A stretch of DNA of 64,000 nucleotides from the NCBI GenBank assembly GCA_020726505.1, contig JAHLEZ010000013.1, forward strand, positions 1,860,001 to 1,924,000. Reading direction: 5' to 3'. A program made the translations under genes and the position numbers. This document shows, piece after piece, positions 23,708 through 35,779 of this stretch. Under the pieces are notes generated by a model. The model was not told where the DNA came from and ran no database searches. It was given only the letters and a program-made list of their open reading frames with translations. The stretch is from Leptodontidium sp. MPI-SDFR-AT-0119. Taxonomy: Eukaryota > Ascomycota > Leotiomycetes > Helotiales > Leptodontidiaceae. Within the stretch, counting starts at the first letter, position 1. Each line of letters opens with the position of its first letter.

Positions 23708-25134
23708 TTGTCAACGCAAGTCGACAACTGCGAAATGAACGCTTCCATCCCCACACACCTTGCGCCTGGCAAACGCCAGATGTCAAGCCAAGGAGCCATC
23801 AGAGAGATTGATCGAACCATAGACCGCGCGCCCTGGATCTCACAGAGTGGACAGAGCCTAAAGTTGATCAGAGATGAGGAAGAAGAGATCAACAAGAGTC
23901 TGCACTCGAACAGACACAGAAAGCAAGAGAAGGACAGAGTCAAGGCGCCTGAAAACGCTTTGCGCGCAGCGATCCGTCCCCTGGGTTGGCTGAACGAAGA
24001 TGATAAGCCTGATTGGCAGTTCACTTCTATCGTCCATGAAGGCAAGGAGCTTTGGAGCTGTCAATTATTCTTAGGCGGATATCTGGTTGGTACTGAAGAC
24101 CGAGTATGGAGATCTACATTTGCCGCGATATCAGCGACATCTCTGGAGGCTTTAGCTCTTTTGGAGGTAGATCTTCTTCCTCCTTTTCCCTTGATGTATC
24201 TAACTAACTGTAATCTTACAGCAGCAACGCATTGCTCATGCCAATTGTCAAATTCGAGACAATGAGACACAGGAACTAATTCTCCTGTGGCCACAACCGG
24301 TAGGTCTTGCCTTGGTCTCCAACAAATGCCACCTCGCTAAGTATTTGAAGTTCAGCCACGAGGCTCAAAGAGATATGGTAACCCGATTGACTCCAGTAAG
24401 TTTTCCATCCCTCCGTTTGACTTCCTACTTACGCCATTAGCTTGACGACATGGATGGTGCTCGAGACCTGTTCACATGTTTAAGAGATGACACGGCTACG
24501 GTAAGTAAACAGTGCTTTTCATCACCTACTGGTTAACGGATTTGGAAGCAGTTTGGCTTGTCAGGACTTCAATCCATGGAACCAAACGAGATTCTGACTG
24601 ATGGTTATCCGTTCGGAGACCATCTCGCAGGATCGAAGAGAAATAGCAGCCGCGAGCTCAAGACAACATTTGTTACAGCTCCTATCCGCTCAAAAAATGT
24701 GAGAACATTCCGAATTGCGCGACAGGCGGCCTACTCGGGTACCGGCATCTACCACCTCTTCCCGAAAAACAATCTGCAAAAACAATCGGCCTCCGGCGTG
24801 AACGACCAGCACCTCGAAGCTACCCAAATCTCAGGCGTCCCTGAGATGAATGACATGGCAACTCAAGTAAGACTCCCCATAAATGTACGCGTATTGTCTT
24901 TTCTAACAAATTGAGCAGACCAGTCCCTTCTTCATCCCTCACGTTATCGAGCGGGTCAACTTGGATTTCGACCAAATTGCCTCACACTTTGGAGACCTGG
25001 TGATCAGAGGACCTGGTGAAAAGTTTTATTCAGAAATGTATCAGCTCCTGTTGAACATCCAGAATAATGCTGTCATGCAAAGCAGCGATAGCAATCAGAC
25101 TGATATTCTCACCTGCAAGCTCGTCCAATTGTGA
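23708..25134 (+). CDS. Hypothetical protein, six exons
   Basis: Six exons (23708-24166, 24222-24299, 24351-24395, 24441-24500, 24552-24866, 24919-25134) join in phase 0 at every junction. All five introns are 45-55 nt with GTAGAT, GTAGGT or GTAAGT/A donors, giving 390 residues. The N-terminal 90 residues are charged and probably disordered. A compact part follows (GWLNEDDKPDWQFTSIVHEGKELWSCQLFLGGYLVGTEDRVWRSTFAAISATSLEAL), resembling the RNA-binding-like fold of nucleases or ribosomal factors only in general appearance. The C-terminus (FFIPHVIERVNLDFDQIASHFGDLVIRG) is conserved-looking. I recognise no family. An alternative start is at 23735. Five phase-0 introns in a row strongly support a real gene. 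Confidence 0.68.
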
Positions 25135-26628
25135 AATTGGATAGGTAATCTTTAGTTCGAGAATACCATGGCAATAATAATCTTGGTATGGTTTTTTTTA
25201 AAAGCGTCTACTGTTCCTGGATTACCTTCTTTATCTACAGAATCGGACGAGATCAATCAAGTTGCCGTGGCGGATGAAAAGATCTGCACTCCCATCAACT
25301 TCGTACATTAGCTTAGTGGCAACTTCTATCCCCAACGGTAAATTATCTCACATTTTTGGACCAGTGACCCAGCCTTTCAGACACATTATCTCGATAGAAC
25401 CGGGGAATCAAGTAAAAGAGAACCACGAGCCTTCAAATGCCACCGTAGTTTAAGATCGAGGAGCTTGAGGACCCACCACGTTGTACCTCCCATTCATCAA
25501 CCTACACCTGGCAATGGAACTCTTACTGCTTTTGCTTGCAATGATTCGACCGATGATGTTTGGCTACTCAAAGGCCCATTTCTATTTCCAATCTCTTGGT
25601 TATATCCATAAATAATAAAATCAATGAGCGGAAGGTATGGTTGAGAAGAAAAGCTGGAAGGTATGCACTAGGTAATAAGGTTCGAGGTAAGACTAGACAT
25701 TAGACTCAAATCGTCAGATCACTCGACAACTGCAAACCCAAACCGATCACAGAGTCACAATTCAGACGAAGTGGAAGTCTAAACAAAGTTTGAAGGAACT
25801 TTGCTCACCACCATGTTCGTGGGTCCGGGGTCAGATGAGGCAGTGACAGATATGCGCTCCAGATAACTTATAAGCAAGCCCCTTCCCCCATTTCCCCAGA
25901 GCCTAAATTACTACTTCATTTTTTTTTTTTTTTTTTTTTAAAAAATCCAAAGACTTCTGCCTAACTAAACTTTTTAGTTTGGACTGAACTGTATGCGCCC
26001 TTCGTTACCTGCCCTAAGATTGCATGCAAGGGACAAGAAGAAATCTTCCGGCTTTCATCGACGATAGGCAGCGCAACATCCGAGAATCACCAAAGCTCTC
26101 AGGGGTCAAGATAAATTGCTGCCCGAAAAATCGAGTATCGTGGAATCAAACTACGTACCTAACTGCCACTATACGTTGCGCTGAAAGCCAGATGTGCACT
26201 TCGACTTGGATAATGGGCAGCTTTCGGTTTGCGGGCAGGATCGAGAATCTCGCTTAGGTTAGTCTTGGCAACCTCCCTTTGTTTGGGTGAATCGCGGGCT
26301 GGCAAAACGTCGGTACGTCGTATCTTTGTCTTACTGTATATTTGTCTTACTTATAGCGAAGTAAGAAAGATTTGGCATCCAGGTTGCTGTTTGAGGTCGC
26401 GTAAGTCGCTGCAGCTACCGATTTTCCAACTTCGGCAAAAGCTAAGTTCTCACTAACACCTTCAAACGGTACACGGCTGACCACTTCAGATTTATTCTCT
26501 TGCATTCCATGTCTTTAGACTGCTAACTTCTCTCAGGCTTAACTCGGATGGTCATCGACCTTCAAAAACATGAGTATTGCAAATCAGAAAACAAGTTCAC
26601 CCCTTCGGGATGTGGGCTGCGGTCGGGA

Positions 26629-26780
26629 TAGTTTCTTTCGGGGCAACCTGACTGGAATATGCTGTCATGTGAAGTATAACGATTAAAGCACGAATACGAA
26701 CCCGAAAGCCACCTTCTCGGGTTCCTGGCTAACGCTTGGAGGAGGGGTAGTTTCTCTCGGGGAAACCCGGAAGGAATATG
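26629..26780 (+). repeat. 33-bp imperfect direct repeat, 119-bp spacing
   Basis: TAGTTTCTTTCGGGG at 26629 and TAGTTTCTCTCGGGG at 26748 begin two 33-base copies that both end GGAATATG (26661 and 26780). The copies differ at a handful of positions. There is no open frame through them, so they may be protein-binding sites or a duplicated leader segment. Confidence 0.6.
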
Positions 26781-27679
26781 TCTTCTACAAAACTCGAGAT
26801 ATCGGGGCTTTCACTTTTTGCTTTCTTTCTTTAGCTTCTCTTTTGTGTTGAATCTCTATGCGAAGCTTAAGTTCAACTAACTCTACGACCGTGCAACTCT
26901 CGACTCAACGAAGCAGAATTGAGAAGAAGAAGGTCCGTAAAAACACTATGATGAATCCATGATTGAGGGTTTCAAACCGGGAAATACGACGTTAACTTGC
27001 CTACATGTAGTTCAACAGTTCTCATACATCGAATGTTAGAATTGAGTGACTCGGTGTATAATATGTATTCCACCAGTCGGTCGTGGTATTGGTAGTTCCG
27101 GGCAAGCCTCAAGGCCACGAGTAATAACAAACTTGGCAAATGCGATTAAGAGTTTCGTGCTGTGCATGGGATTAGCCAGCCCCCCGTTTATTTTGCTTTA
27201 AAGTTCAAGACGCATTGATCAATCTTAAGTTCAGAACATGATCTCCGAACCCTACTTTAATTTTCTGTGGACTGAAGTCAACCTACTCAAGTTCTCTCAA
27301 ACGACTTCTCAGTTGATGACCTAGGGTTCTTGATATTTTGCCGTGAGACTTAAAGGTCACTACAGTCTACAGCGCCCCAATATCCAGCGATCTGGTACAG
27401 AAGTATAACCCCCTGGGGCAGTACGTTTTGTGGAGCTGACTTGGCGCCAATAAACCTACTTGCAGTGGCCAAGGTTGCCCAAATTTGACATCGTCAGACC
27501 AAGAAACACAAATATACTACTTCCTAATGCTCTGGCACAGCCCATATAGAATTACGAAAATACTTCTTCAACTGCCGGTTCGGAATATATTATTCCGCGG
27601 ATCAAAAGATGCCGTTTGACTCGGTTACCCATAATTGCACGACTAGTGAAATCCGCTGTATTTTGTAGCCAGCCCAAGG

Positions 27680-27686
27680 TATAAAG
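27680..27686 (+). promoter_or_regulatory. Candidate TATA box for the secreted protein gene at 27800
   Basis: TATAAAG lies 120 bases before the start codon, with a CT-rich leader after it. The assignment rests on position and motif only. Confidence 0.45.
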
Positions 27687-27799
27687 AGCTGAGAATCTCC
27701 TCAAAGATTTAGCCTTGACTATCAAGTTGTCGTCTATTAATTCAACAATACTATACCCACTCTCTCATTCCCCATTTCGTCAACCAACCTGCCGTCAGA

Positions 27800-28176
27800 A
27801 TGGTGTCCTTCAGATCAGCCGTACTGGTCGTAGCTTTGGCGTAAGGATTCATTCCCCTTCTCTGAGATGTTTCTTTTGGTCCACACTAACACTTCCTCGT
27901 CAGGATATCGGCAGTTACTGCCCAAGAAATAGAATGGGCATGCTGGTGCGGACCTAACAGACGCACCACCCAAACAGCCTGCAACAACATGGCTGACAGC
28001 GGCCGAATGAGGGGTGATCGGGTCTGTACTTTATTTCCCGGACAGTAGAGTTTTCTGGAAACTTGTGCTAATTTTGCCTCTCGTAGTGCATCGTCTTTGC
28101 AAGCCGAGCTCGAGATTTCTGGAGTAGTAATGCCTGCACATTTGGGCCGGGGAATGAGTGGTGTGATCCGGCGTAA
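27800..28176 (+). CDS. Small secreted cysteine-rich protein (candidate effector)
   Basis: Three exons (27800-27840, 27904-28021, 28087-28176) joined across introns 27841-27903 (GTAAGG...CAG) and 28022-28086 (GTCTGT...TAG) encode 82 residues. A signal peptide (MVSFRSAVLVVALAISAVTA) precedes a mature part of about 62 residues, QEIEWACWCGPNRRTTQ onward. It has six cysteines (C-W-C, then four singletons) and three or four Trp. The cysteine layout differs from that of the secreted protein at 7718, so the two are unrelated in sequence. The second intron has an uncommon donor, but the frame before it would otherwise run into stops, and the branch site GCTAAT is good. Function unknown. Size and secretion fit an apoplastic effector. 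Confidence 0.75.
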
Positions 28177-28508
28177 AGGAGCATTGGCAAGCTTGAAATG
28201 TTGGGCTGGGCGCCTGGGATACTTCATCAAGACCCATCAAACATTTGCGGACTTGCAAGAATAACTGAGAGATTCTCGGGTTGAGGGAAATGTGACTTGA
28301 CAAGGGATAATTGAGATTATCTCAAAAAGAAAGTTACATCGAACACGGTGTTTATAATTTGCTTCAATCAACTCTACATCAATTCCATCTCTCCAAGTAA
28401 ACTTAGAATCCAACAGTATAGACTCAAAGAAGTAACCGGAACCCGATACGTAGTCAATCAACGTCACGATGACTGCTGCACTTGACCTACTGTACAAGTC
28501 CCTCCAAC
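28177..28508. other. Intergenic, convergent 3' ends
   Basis: About 330 bases between two convergently transcribed genes. No gene or repeat is seen. Confidence 0.5.
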
Positions 28509-29670
28509 TCATGCTGTCAGAGCGGACGACCAATCCTCATTCTTGATGTACTCCTCCATCGACGTCAGCTGAAGTTTGTTTTCAAGCTACTAATCATCAG
28601 CAAACTCTGGATAGATAGGTGTCAAATCCAACTCACCTGCTCCGGTCTCATCACAGCCGGATCTCCACCACAATGCCCAAACTCCTCAATAAACTTGAAC
28701 GAATCCCCAAGTTCTTCTCTCATAACAGGTGGGACACCCTCGAAGAACTCCTCATAAGACACTTGCTCGTATCCAACCTTGACACCATGGATCCTACCCC
28801 AGATTTCGATGAACTTCGGCATAGTCATAGCCTAGTCGCAGTCAGTAAATATAGATATCTAATCCACGGTGTCGAACTCTCGGAAAACAGCATACCTCAG
28901 AAACTCCCAAGAAGTCCGATCCAGGCGGCAATTCCACCAACGCCTTCACAAACTCCCCCGTATCCTTCTCCGCAACAACAAACTCCCACCTCAGCCCCGC
29001 GGCTGTAGGTCTCCTCATAACAAAACTCCCATCATCCTGTTTCTGCGGTGCCAAAGCTGCGAAAGTCTTCCAGTTCTCAACATAATGCCCCATCTGCAAC
29101 GTACTCATCCTCTCAGCCAGATTCGGGTACTTCTCGCGAATGACACGGATCACCTCGGCTTTGCAGTCGAAGTGATACACTTCCTTGTATTTACCTCTAC
29201 TCCATTTACTAGCATCGCTCAAAGAGGAGTAAATAAACCTCTCAAGAGTCTTCAGCACAGCGGGAGAAGCGGCGACTTCAGCGATATTGAGACCCTGTTC
29301 CACTTCTCGATCATACCCGTAGACTTTCGGGTTTCGACCAGATGCGAGATCAGGAGAGCCGATGGCGCCGAAGAAGTGGATGAAGAAATCCGTGTTGGCG
29401 AAGATGGTATGTGCGCCTTCGAAGGCGGGGATGAGTGATGCTTTGTCGTCGAGATCGCCTTTGATGATTTCGACGCCTGCTGCTGAAAGGGCTTTTGAGG
29501 CTTCGCTGGAGGGGTTGCGAGATATACCTCGAACCTGCCAGCCGGGGAGTTTGAGGAAGGTATTGGCTACTGCTGAGCCCTGTGGGATGTTAGTCTGTAT
29601 TAATCTCAGACAGAGGCGAGTAGAGTACTTGAGAGCCGGTGACGCCAATTATGACGATGAGCTTCGACAT
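28509..29670 (-). CDS. NmrA-like NAD(P)-binding protein
   Basis: Four exons (29629-29670, 28896-29579, 28637-28831, 28509-28568), all joined in phase 0, encode 326 residues. MSKLIVIIGVTGSQGSAVA is the GxxGxxG Rossmann start of the NmrA/HSCARG family. VRGISRNPSSEASKAL, GVEIIKGDLDD and FANTDFF follow in the usual order, and the family's tail (VRYEQVSYEEFFEG-like, then MEEYIKNEDW) is complete. The Arg-Asn after the second strand suggests NADP(H) preference. NmrA proteins sense dinucleotide redox state and bind GATA regulators, but most paralogues such as this are isoflavone-reductase-like with unknown targets. Length is normal and nothing is missing. Confidence 0.9.
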
Positions 29671-32600
29671 GTTTTGGGTTCGTGTTTGTTCACTGCTAAG
29701 AGGATGAAATATCGTGATGTGATGAGATTGTGATGTCATAAAACCTTACGGATATTAAGCGTTCATATATCCTCAACTTCCCTAGCTGTGTGGACTTCCG
29801 GACATTTTTCATTGTCCGTGTAAGTCTCCGGATAGTTTCCGATATGTGCACATCAGCTTGATAAAAACCCATTACATGCACACAAAATGTCAAAGTTGGG
29901 TACGACCTTTTCTGGACACGGGTTGAATATCTCACCGTTATTACAAAGCAGCTCTGAATGCCCAGATATCGTACGGCGTAGTGCACATGATCGTTTCCCA
30001 TTTGTAAGCAGTCGGAATAGGATGTGGGGTAGGACCAGGTTGAGATATGTACTGCAAGCTCGATGGCCAATGATCATCAAGAATAATAGGAGACGCGGTT
30101 CAAAAACAGAATACTCACCGCTTTGTTTAATTTGCTGGAGTGTAGCAGGTGAGTACTGAAGATTAAAGAAGCGGCTCGCGGTGCTCGCTTGGAAAGGGGT
30201 GTCGCTTGATAATCAACACACCGCCAAGCCTCCTAGCGCCGAAGCTGGATCGTGAGATTGCTGAGAAGAGACTACCTGTGTTCAAAAAGAGCGATATTAA
30301 TACTGCAAATCTCAGTTATAGCGAAACTAAGCGCCAGGTATTCAGATAAAGTATTATTTGATTTGAGAAGGAACTTCAAGATCATGGCCAATAAGCGGGG
30401 CACTTGTGTCAATCATGATATTTGGACCACCCGTGGAGGCTGTGGCGATTGATATAGAATTACTATGAGTTTCGGCTGATGCATCTTCGCTATTTTGTTA
30501 TGATCTGTACGCAAGTTATTATGGACAAAAAAGTGACAGAGAAACTAATGAAGATTGCTCGTGTGGAAGTGGTGAACAGGTGATATTCGTATCCCCCACC
30601 TACAAAGTTTCCTAGATCGGAAGGATGAATCTTCTTTAAAACCTCTAGGGAAGCAGTTCCTAAAATACGGCGACATGATCGGGGCTTCTCGTTGAAATTC
30701 GAGTAAATGTGAAATAAAAAGATTTCTCCTCAACGAAGATGTGGGCAAGCAGACGTGGGATGATCCAAGCAAAGCAAGCCAGATAAAAAAAATTTGACAT
30801 TGGCAACAACAACTTATATGGCAACAAAGAAATGGCAGCTTCAGTCGTTTTGAGAATTTTAATCTGCCATTCATAAAAGAGCATTTCTCCCTCTAATAAA
30901 CGTAGGGGCAAAGCACTCCAACTCACAGCTACCAGCTATATTTCATCCTCCACATTCACACTTCCTTGCCCCCGCCCATTTCAAAATTCCCTCCATCAGC
31001 TCATAGTAGCGAATCCAAGCCCCAATCATGCCTTCCTCCATTCCTCCACCAAACTACCTCTTTATACAAAATCTCCAATTCTCTAGAAGAAGAAAAAAAG
31101 AAAAAAAAAAAAAAAAAAAAAGATTCGTCGAGGTGGAAATTCATATGTCGAATTCACTCTACCCAACTTCTGGCAGGAGCTCTCCATCTCCTAACTACTT
31201 TCCTTGACTTTCCTTCGTAGAGTATATAATACTCCCACTACTCCCTACACATCTCCTCCACCAAACATCAAGAAAGAGGATAAAGAGGCGAGGAATGGTC
31301 GGTCCCGACGAGGAGAGAGCCGATGACTTTTTGAAGGAATGGAACACTCAAAATCAGCAACGGCAAGAACATTAGGTAAGTTCTCGTCAGCCACCTTGAA
31401 ACGAGGAAGTTTCTCAACAAGTCTGTCCTGAAGTTTGGATATTGCAAGGTTTTCGGGTTTCGAGAGCAATAGATGAAAAGATGACGGTAGATTTCTCATT
31501 GACAATAGCAATTGGCTTCTTTGACAACACCGCTCGCTGAGAACGGGTGAGGTCTCATATCTTTATTGACTCATTCCCAAGCGGACGTTTTGCAAACGAA
31601 AAGAGGTGCTCATCTATGAAACAAAACATCGCCATCCCGAAAATAGGGAAATAAGTTCGGCCCTTGGCGGGATCTTATGATTGACCTCTTCGTTGGTCTC
31701 ATGGTAATTTTGCTCCTTACTCTATTGTGAGATTAAGGGTATTTATCCCTCAACTCTTTCTCATTTCCTCTTCATACGTTCACTCTCTCATTCGCGGGCG
31801 GGAATGGTAGGTGAATTGTTCTTGAGGAGTTGAGATACTGTGAGACTTACAATATGGAGGAAGGGAATGAAGGGAATTACGAATGGATCATATTAAAACA
31901 GGACAAGTGTTAAGAGCTACCCCGCATTTAATATTAAACACATCGCGAGATCCTTTCTATATCTAGGGTGAAGTTTGTCTCCTCGCAAACCTCCCAAGCG
32001 CCGACAACAACCCAGTCGGCTGGGGGGAATAGAAATCATCAGCCTTTAATAGTAGATGGATATGAGAACGTGGCACCACTCGAGACCAAGAAAGACAGCA
32101 GAAAGACTTCGATATCGATTCAGCTGTGCTTGTGCTTGTGCAAGTTGTGCTTGAACGATATTCAGCTATCTCATGACGGCCAGCCCCACTTTCGGATTCT
32201 CCAGAAGATGTTTTGGCGTCCCATGCGTCTTCATGCTTAGGGGCGTATGAGACATCACCAGGAACGAAAAAGGATTGGTATGCAGACTCTAGAGATCTGG
32301 AATTTGACGACGGTGAGGGGCTTGCGGGGTGGGAAAGTATGGCAGTTGGCGGATGAAGAGCGAGAGAGATATGTCTCCACACTGTGGATGGGTGAGAATA
32401 TGTTCACTAGGACGACAATTCTTTTTTAGAACTTCTTTTTCTATCTGCGAAAACAGTGTCGCAGGGCTCGTTTGTGACATTTGAGTAATTGCCGCACCTG
32501 TTACTGTGGAGACAAGAGAGACTTGCGTTAAATCAATGCGACGGAACCGTTTGTAATTGAGGGGTAGAGGTATTGATAATCGGCCCAGGGTTCCCGCCTT

Positions 32601-35600
32601 TGATTTGAGAGGACGAGGTTCTGATGGGGGCTGATGAGAGCTGATGATGATGGTGAGGTTGTTGATAGATTGAAGTGAAGTCAGAAGGGGTATACAGGAA
32701 TATATAAACATATCTCTTCAACCATTCGCATGAAAGAAGGTGATTAAAAGAGAGCTGATAGGCGAGAGAACGAGACAAACCAGACTTCTAGCCAATGAAA
32801 CAAGGAGGCTCACGTGGCTGCGTCGTACAGAGATTGCATCACGAAGCCTCGCCAGTGAGAAACTCTTCGGGGTTGAGACAGGGGATGTCAACTCGCTTGG
32901 AGCGAGCACTTTGCTGGAACAATACCTTGCTTATGGACGGAATATAACTTCGTGGGGATAAGGCGACGTGAAGATTATCCAGGGGCTGCCCACGTGTCCC
33001 TCGCACTATGTGTAGATTAACATCAAGCGGATTATCTGTTTGTCCCGAACTTGCGGGGTATGCTTATCTTGAATTGAGAGTGTGGGGTATGAAATTGATC
33101 GGGATACCATGGATCGCAAGGGAAGGGAAGAGAACCCCCACGACTATGTCGAATTGATAAGATATGATTCAGCCCTTATGAATAGAAGCAATATGTTCAT
33201 GGCACAACCAAGCATGAGAATTATGGTATGAAGCTTCGTTGGTAAGCTTTCCCATGAGTGACCAAGGCAGACTGTCGACGCCACGAGGGGGGAGATATAG
33301 AATAGAGTTCACGTGGTGAAGCACCTTGGCACCCCATTTAACTTCCACGAATAGGGAGCATTCCAAATGTTCGCAAGCCTGGAAAACATTAAGCGCGGTG
33401 GTGAATATCTGGTGATCTTGCGATTGCGGTAGATTGAGTTGGAATACTTGTTTCATGTAGAAATTTGTGTATTTGTGTTTCATTCAGCCTGCAAATGAAA
33501 TCGGCATCAGATGATTCGAACTGCAAGCAAGAAATCGACGGAATGAGAAATAAAAGAGGGAGTTCGCTTCTCCGCGTCCAAATCAATACGCGCTTGCATC
33601 TTTGACATGAGGTAGTGTTGGATGGGGTTGCTTTTCAGCCACGATTTGGCGCCGAGAGTGCAGACTGAGCTTTGACTCTCCGTCTTGAAGTCTGGTAGGC
33701 TAGAGAAGCCTTTAAAATATTTCTGTGGTAGATTCTGGATTTGTTGGTGCGTGCATACAGTTGTGCTTGTGTAATGTTGGAGTCTGCAGATCAGTAAGGG
33801 CGGCCAGATATTGGTTGCTGCCGATGTATATGTACCATCTTCTGGATATTAAAGGTACAGCACTGCAGAACAGAACAACTGGATGACCCCCACACGAAGT
33901 GACATGAAAATGAGAAGAAAAAAAATCAAAAGACGCGGATGCGGAGAAACCTGGGATGCCACCAGACAACGGACTCAATATATCCATAGCTGAGCCGATA
34001 GATAGGGCAGCACATGATGGCAAACAACCATCCTATCCACTCAATAAGCCATGAAAGGTAACATCGACCCATACTATGCCGTCTATCGAAGTGGAGTTGA
34101 GGGAAGAAGTTTCTCGTCTTGCAACAATGGGAAGACGAGGTCCTTGGGTCGTCGTCGGCAGACTCAGCCGTGTTTTCCCCAACGGGACATGCGGAGGGAG
34201 ATCCTCCGCGCTGGGTTTCCTAAGGAGCGACACTTCCGCCTTTTCTTTTCAGCGACTCGACTCGACGGGTGGGCCAGTAGGATCTCGGATGACTGTGAAA
34301 CCGCGGGAACGCTGGAATGCAGGCCGCAGGACAGTGGTAGATCTGACGTCGTGTTGTATCTTGCTAGACCTCCAACGACTAGATGTGGCTGCATCTGGAA
34401 ACCTTCCATTGCTGCAAACGGCTGCTGGGAGGCCAAATACCACTCACTGACAAGACCCTAGGTTCTGGGACTCGGCCAGGCATTCCGAAGAGGGGTCTGC
34501 ATCTTCGTCCGACGCAGGTACATGTTGATTCTTGAGGCCGCCCTGAGTGGCTAGAATGAGGCTCGAAACGGCTTGGGAATAGCTGAATCTGGAATGACGA
34601 CGGGGAGGATATGGCTAGCTGAGGACCCTCGCTCAGCCCAGCATAGGACAGTCCTGTTCTGTCTCCGGTTGATAGCACGGTGAGGGCTGGCGGCGGTGCG
34701 GGCCTGCGTTGTTGGCTTGCTGTCCGCGTGTTTTCCTGCTTACTTCGTTATCTCTGGCTGGTACCGAACATTTGGTAAACTTCAGCTCGGCTGGAACAAT
34801 TGAACAATAAAGTACGAAATACAGTAAAACTTAGATATTACAGAGTATTATTGTAGAGGCAAGTCTGGTGAGGAAGGCCGAATTTCCCCGCCATAATAAT
34901 ACTGTACTCCGTAGTCGCGTTAAGGGCAGTTCGAGATTACCTGCTTCTCTATCACAGCAACTAAGCCTGCCTCACTCTTCGCCTCGTCTCCTCCGTCCCC
35001 TTCCCAACAACAACAACATCATCCTACCCGACCCGGCGCCCTCCCCTGCCTTCACATCCTCCTCGAGTCGGTCCAATCGAAATATCTCCTGCTCTGCCGC
35101 GGTATCACGAAATACGACAAATGCCCACGCCCGCCCAGATCGACTGTCAACCGACCGAGTTTCAAGGAGCGCGCGCATGAGATGCAGGCCGGAATCCGTC
35201 ACCCCTCCTCCTCCCCTCTCTACCAGCAGCCCCCCTCCCAGCAGACCAGCAGCATGTGTCCACCGCCGCCTCTCCCCGAAGCTACATAACACAACACCAC
35301 GCCACGCCATGCCATCCCAAGCAGGAGATCCATATCCCTATCCTTGTACATCCATCACATCCCACTCCTTGTACAATACTCCGCCCAGGTCAAGATAGCC
35401 TTTACGAAGCTACCATGCATGGACAGGCAGGCTGGTTTTGATATTCGGTCCTAGTCTTCAACAATCGACGGGATCAACACCCCGCAGCTAGAGACGTTCC
35501 ACCATTCTAGGGCTTCCGCTAGTCTTTCCTTCAAATATACCTCCACTACATATTCTCCTCCTCCCGAGAAATTTCTGGACGCAGGATTGTTGGAGCACAA

Positions 35601-35779
35601 GGGAATAATTTCGAGACCCCCATCTTGATCCTTCTTGAGATCACCTGCGCTTCCAGAGCCAATCCAGCGGTTGCCAATCAATCAGTTTCCCCCCTCCTTC
35701 AACATCTATATATACAGACAACATGCGGACGGAACACGCCTTCTCTTCGAATCCTCCAACTCAGTCAGGGTCTCCAGAG
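29671..35779. other. Six-kilobase gene-poor region
   Basis: No gene here could be supported by motif or splice structure. It contains a poly-A tract (31091-31121), several overlapping frames on both strands at 34.05-34.46 kb, a C-rich Ser/Pro frame at 34.87-35.4 kb, and a possible small frame on the minus strand near 32.0-32.7 kb. None has both a convincing start and recognisable sequence. The last 80 bases are the beta-mannosidase promoter, with TATATATA at 35707-35714. Confidence 0.45.
31091..31121 (+). repeat. Poly-A tract
   Basis: About 31 consecutive bases, almost all A, directly after an A/G-rich stretch. It may be a retroposed tail or a nucleosome-excluding tract. No retroelement sequence is seen next to it. 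Confidence 0.7.

Larger units (their letters stand above)
25135..27799. other. Gene-poor interval with A/T tract and short repeats
   Basis: About 2.7 kb without a supported gene. It contains a T21/A6 tract (25919-25945) that could form a hairpin, a 33-bp direct repeat near 26.7 kb, and near the end the promoter of the next secreted protein. Open frames are short and motif-free. Confidence 0.5.

Noticed and set aside
10522..29670. Possible secondary-metabolite cluster (dehydrogenases plus NmrA-like protein)
   Set aside because: No polyketide synthase, peptide synthetase, terpene synthase or cluster regulator is present, and housekeeping genes lie between them.
34051..34461. Several overlapping open frames on both strands
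   Set aside because: The high local GC explains the absence of stops. No frame has recognisable protein sequence.
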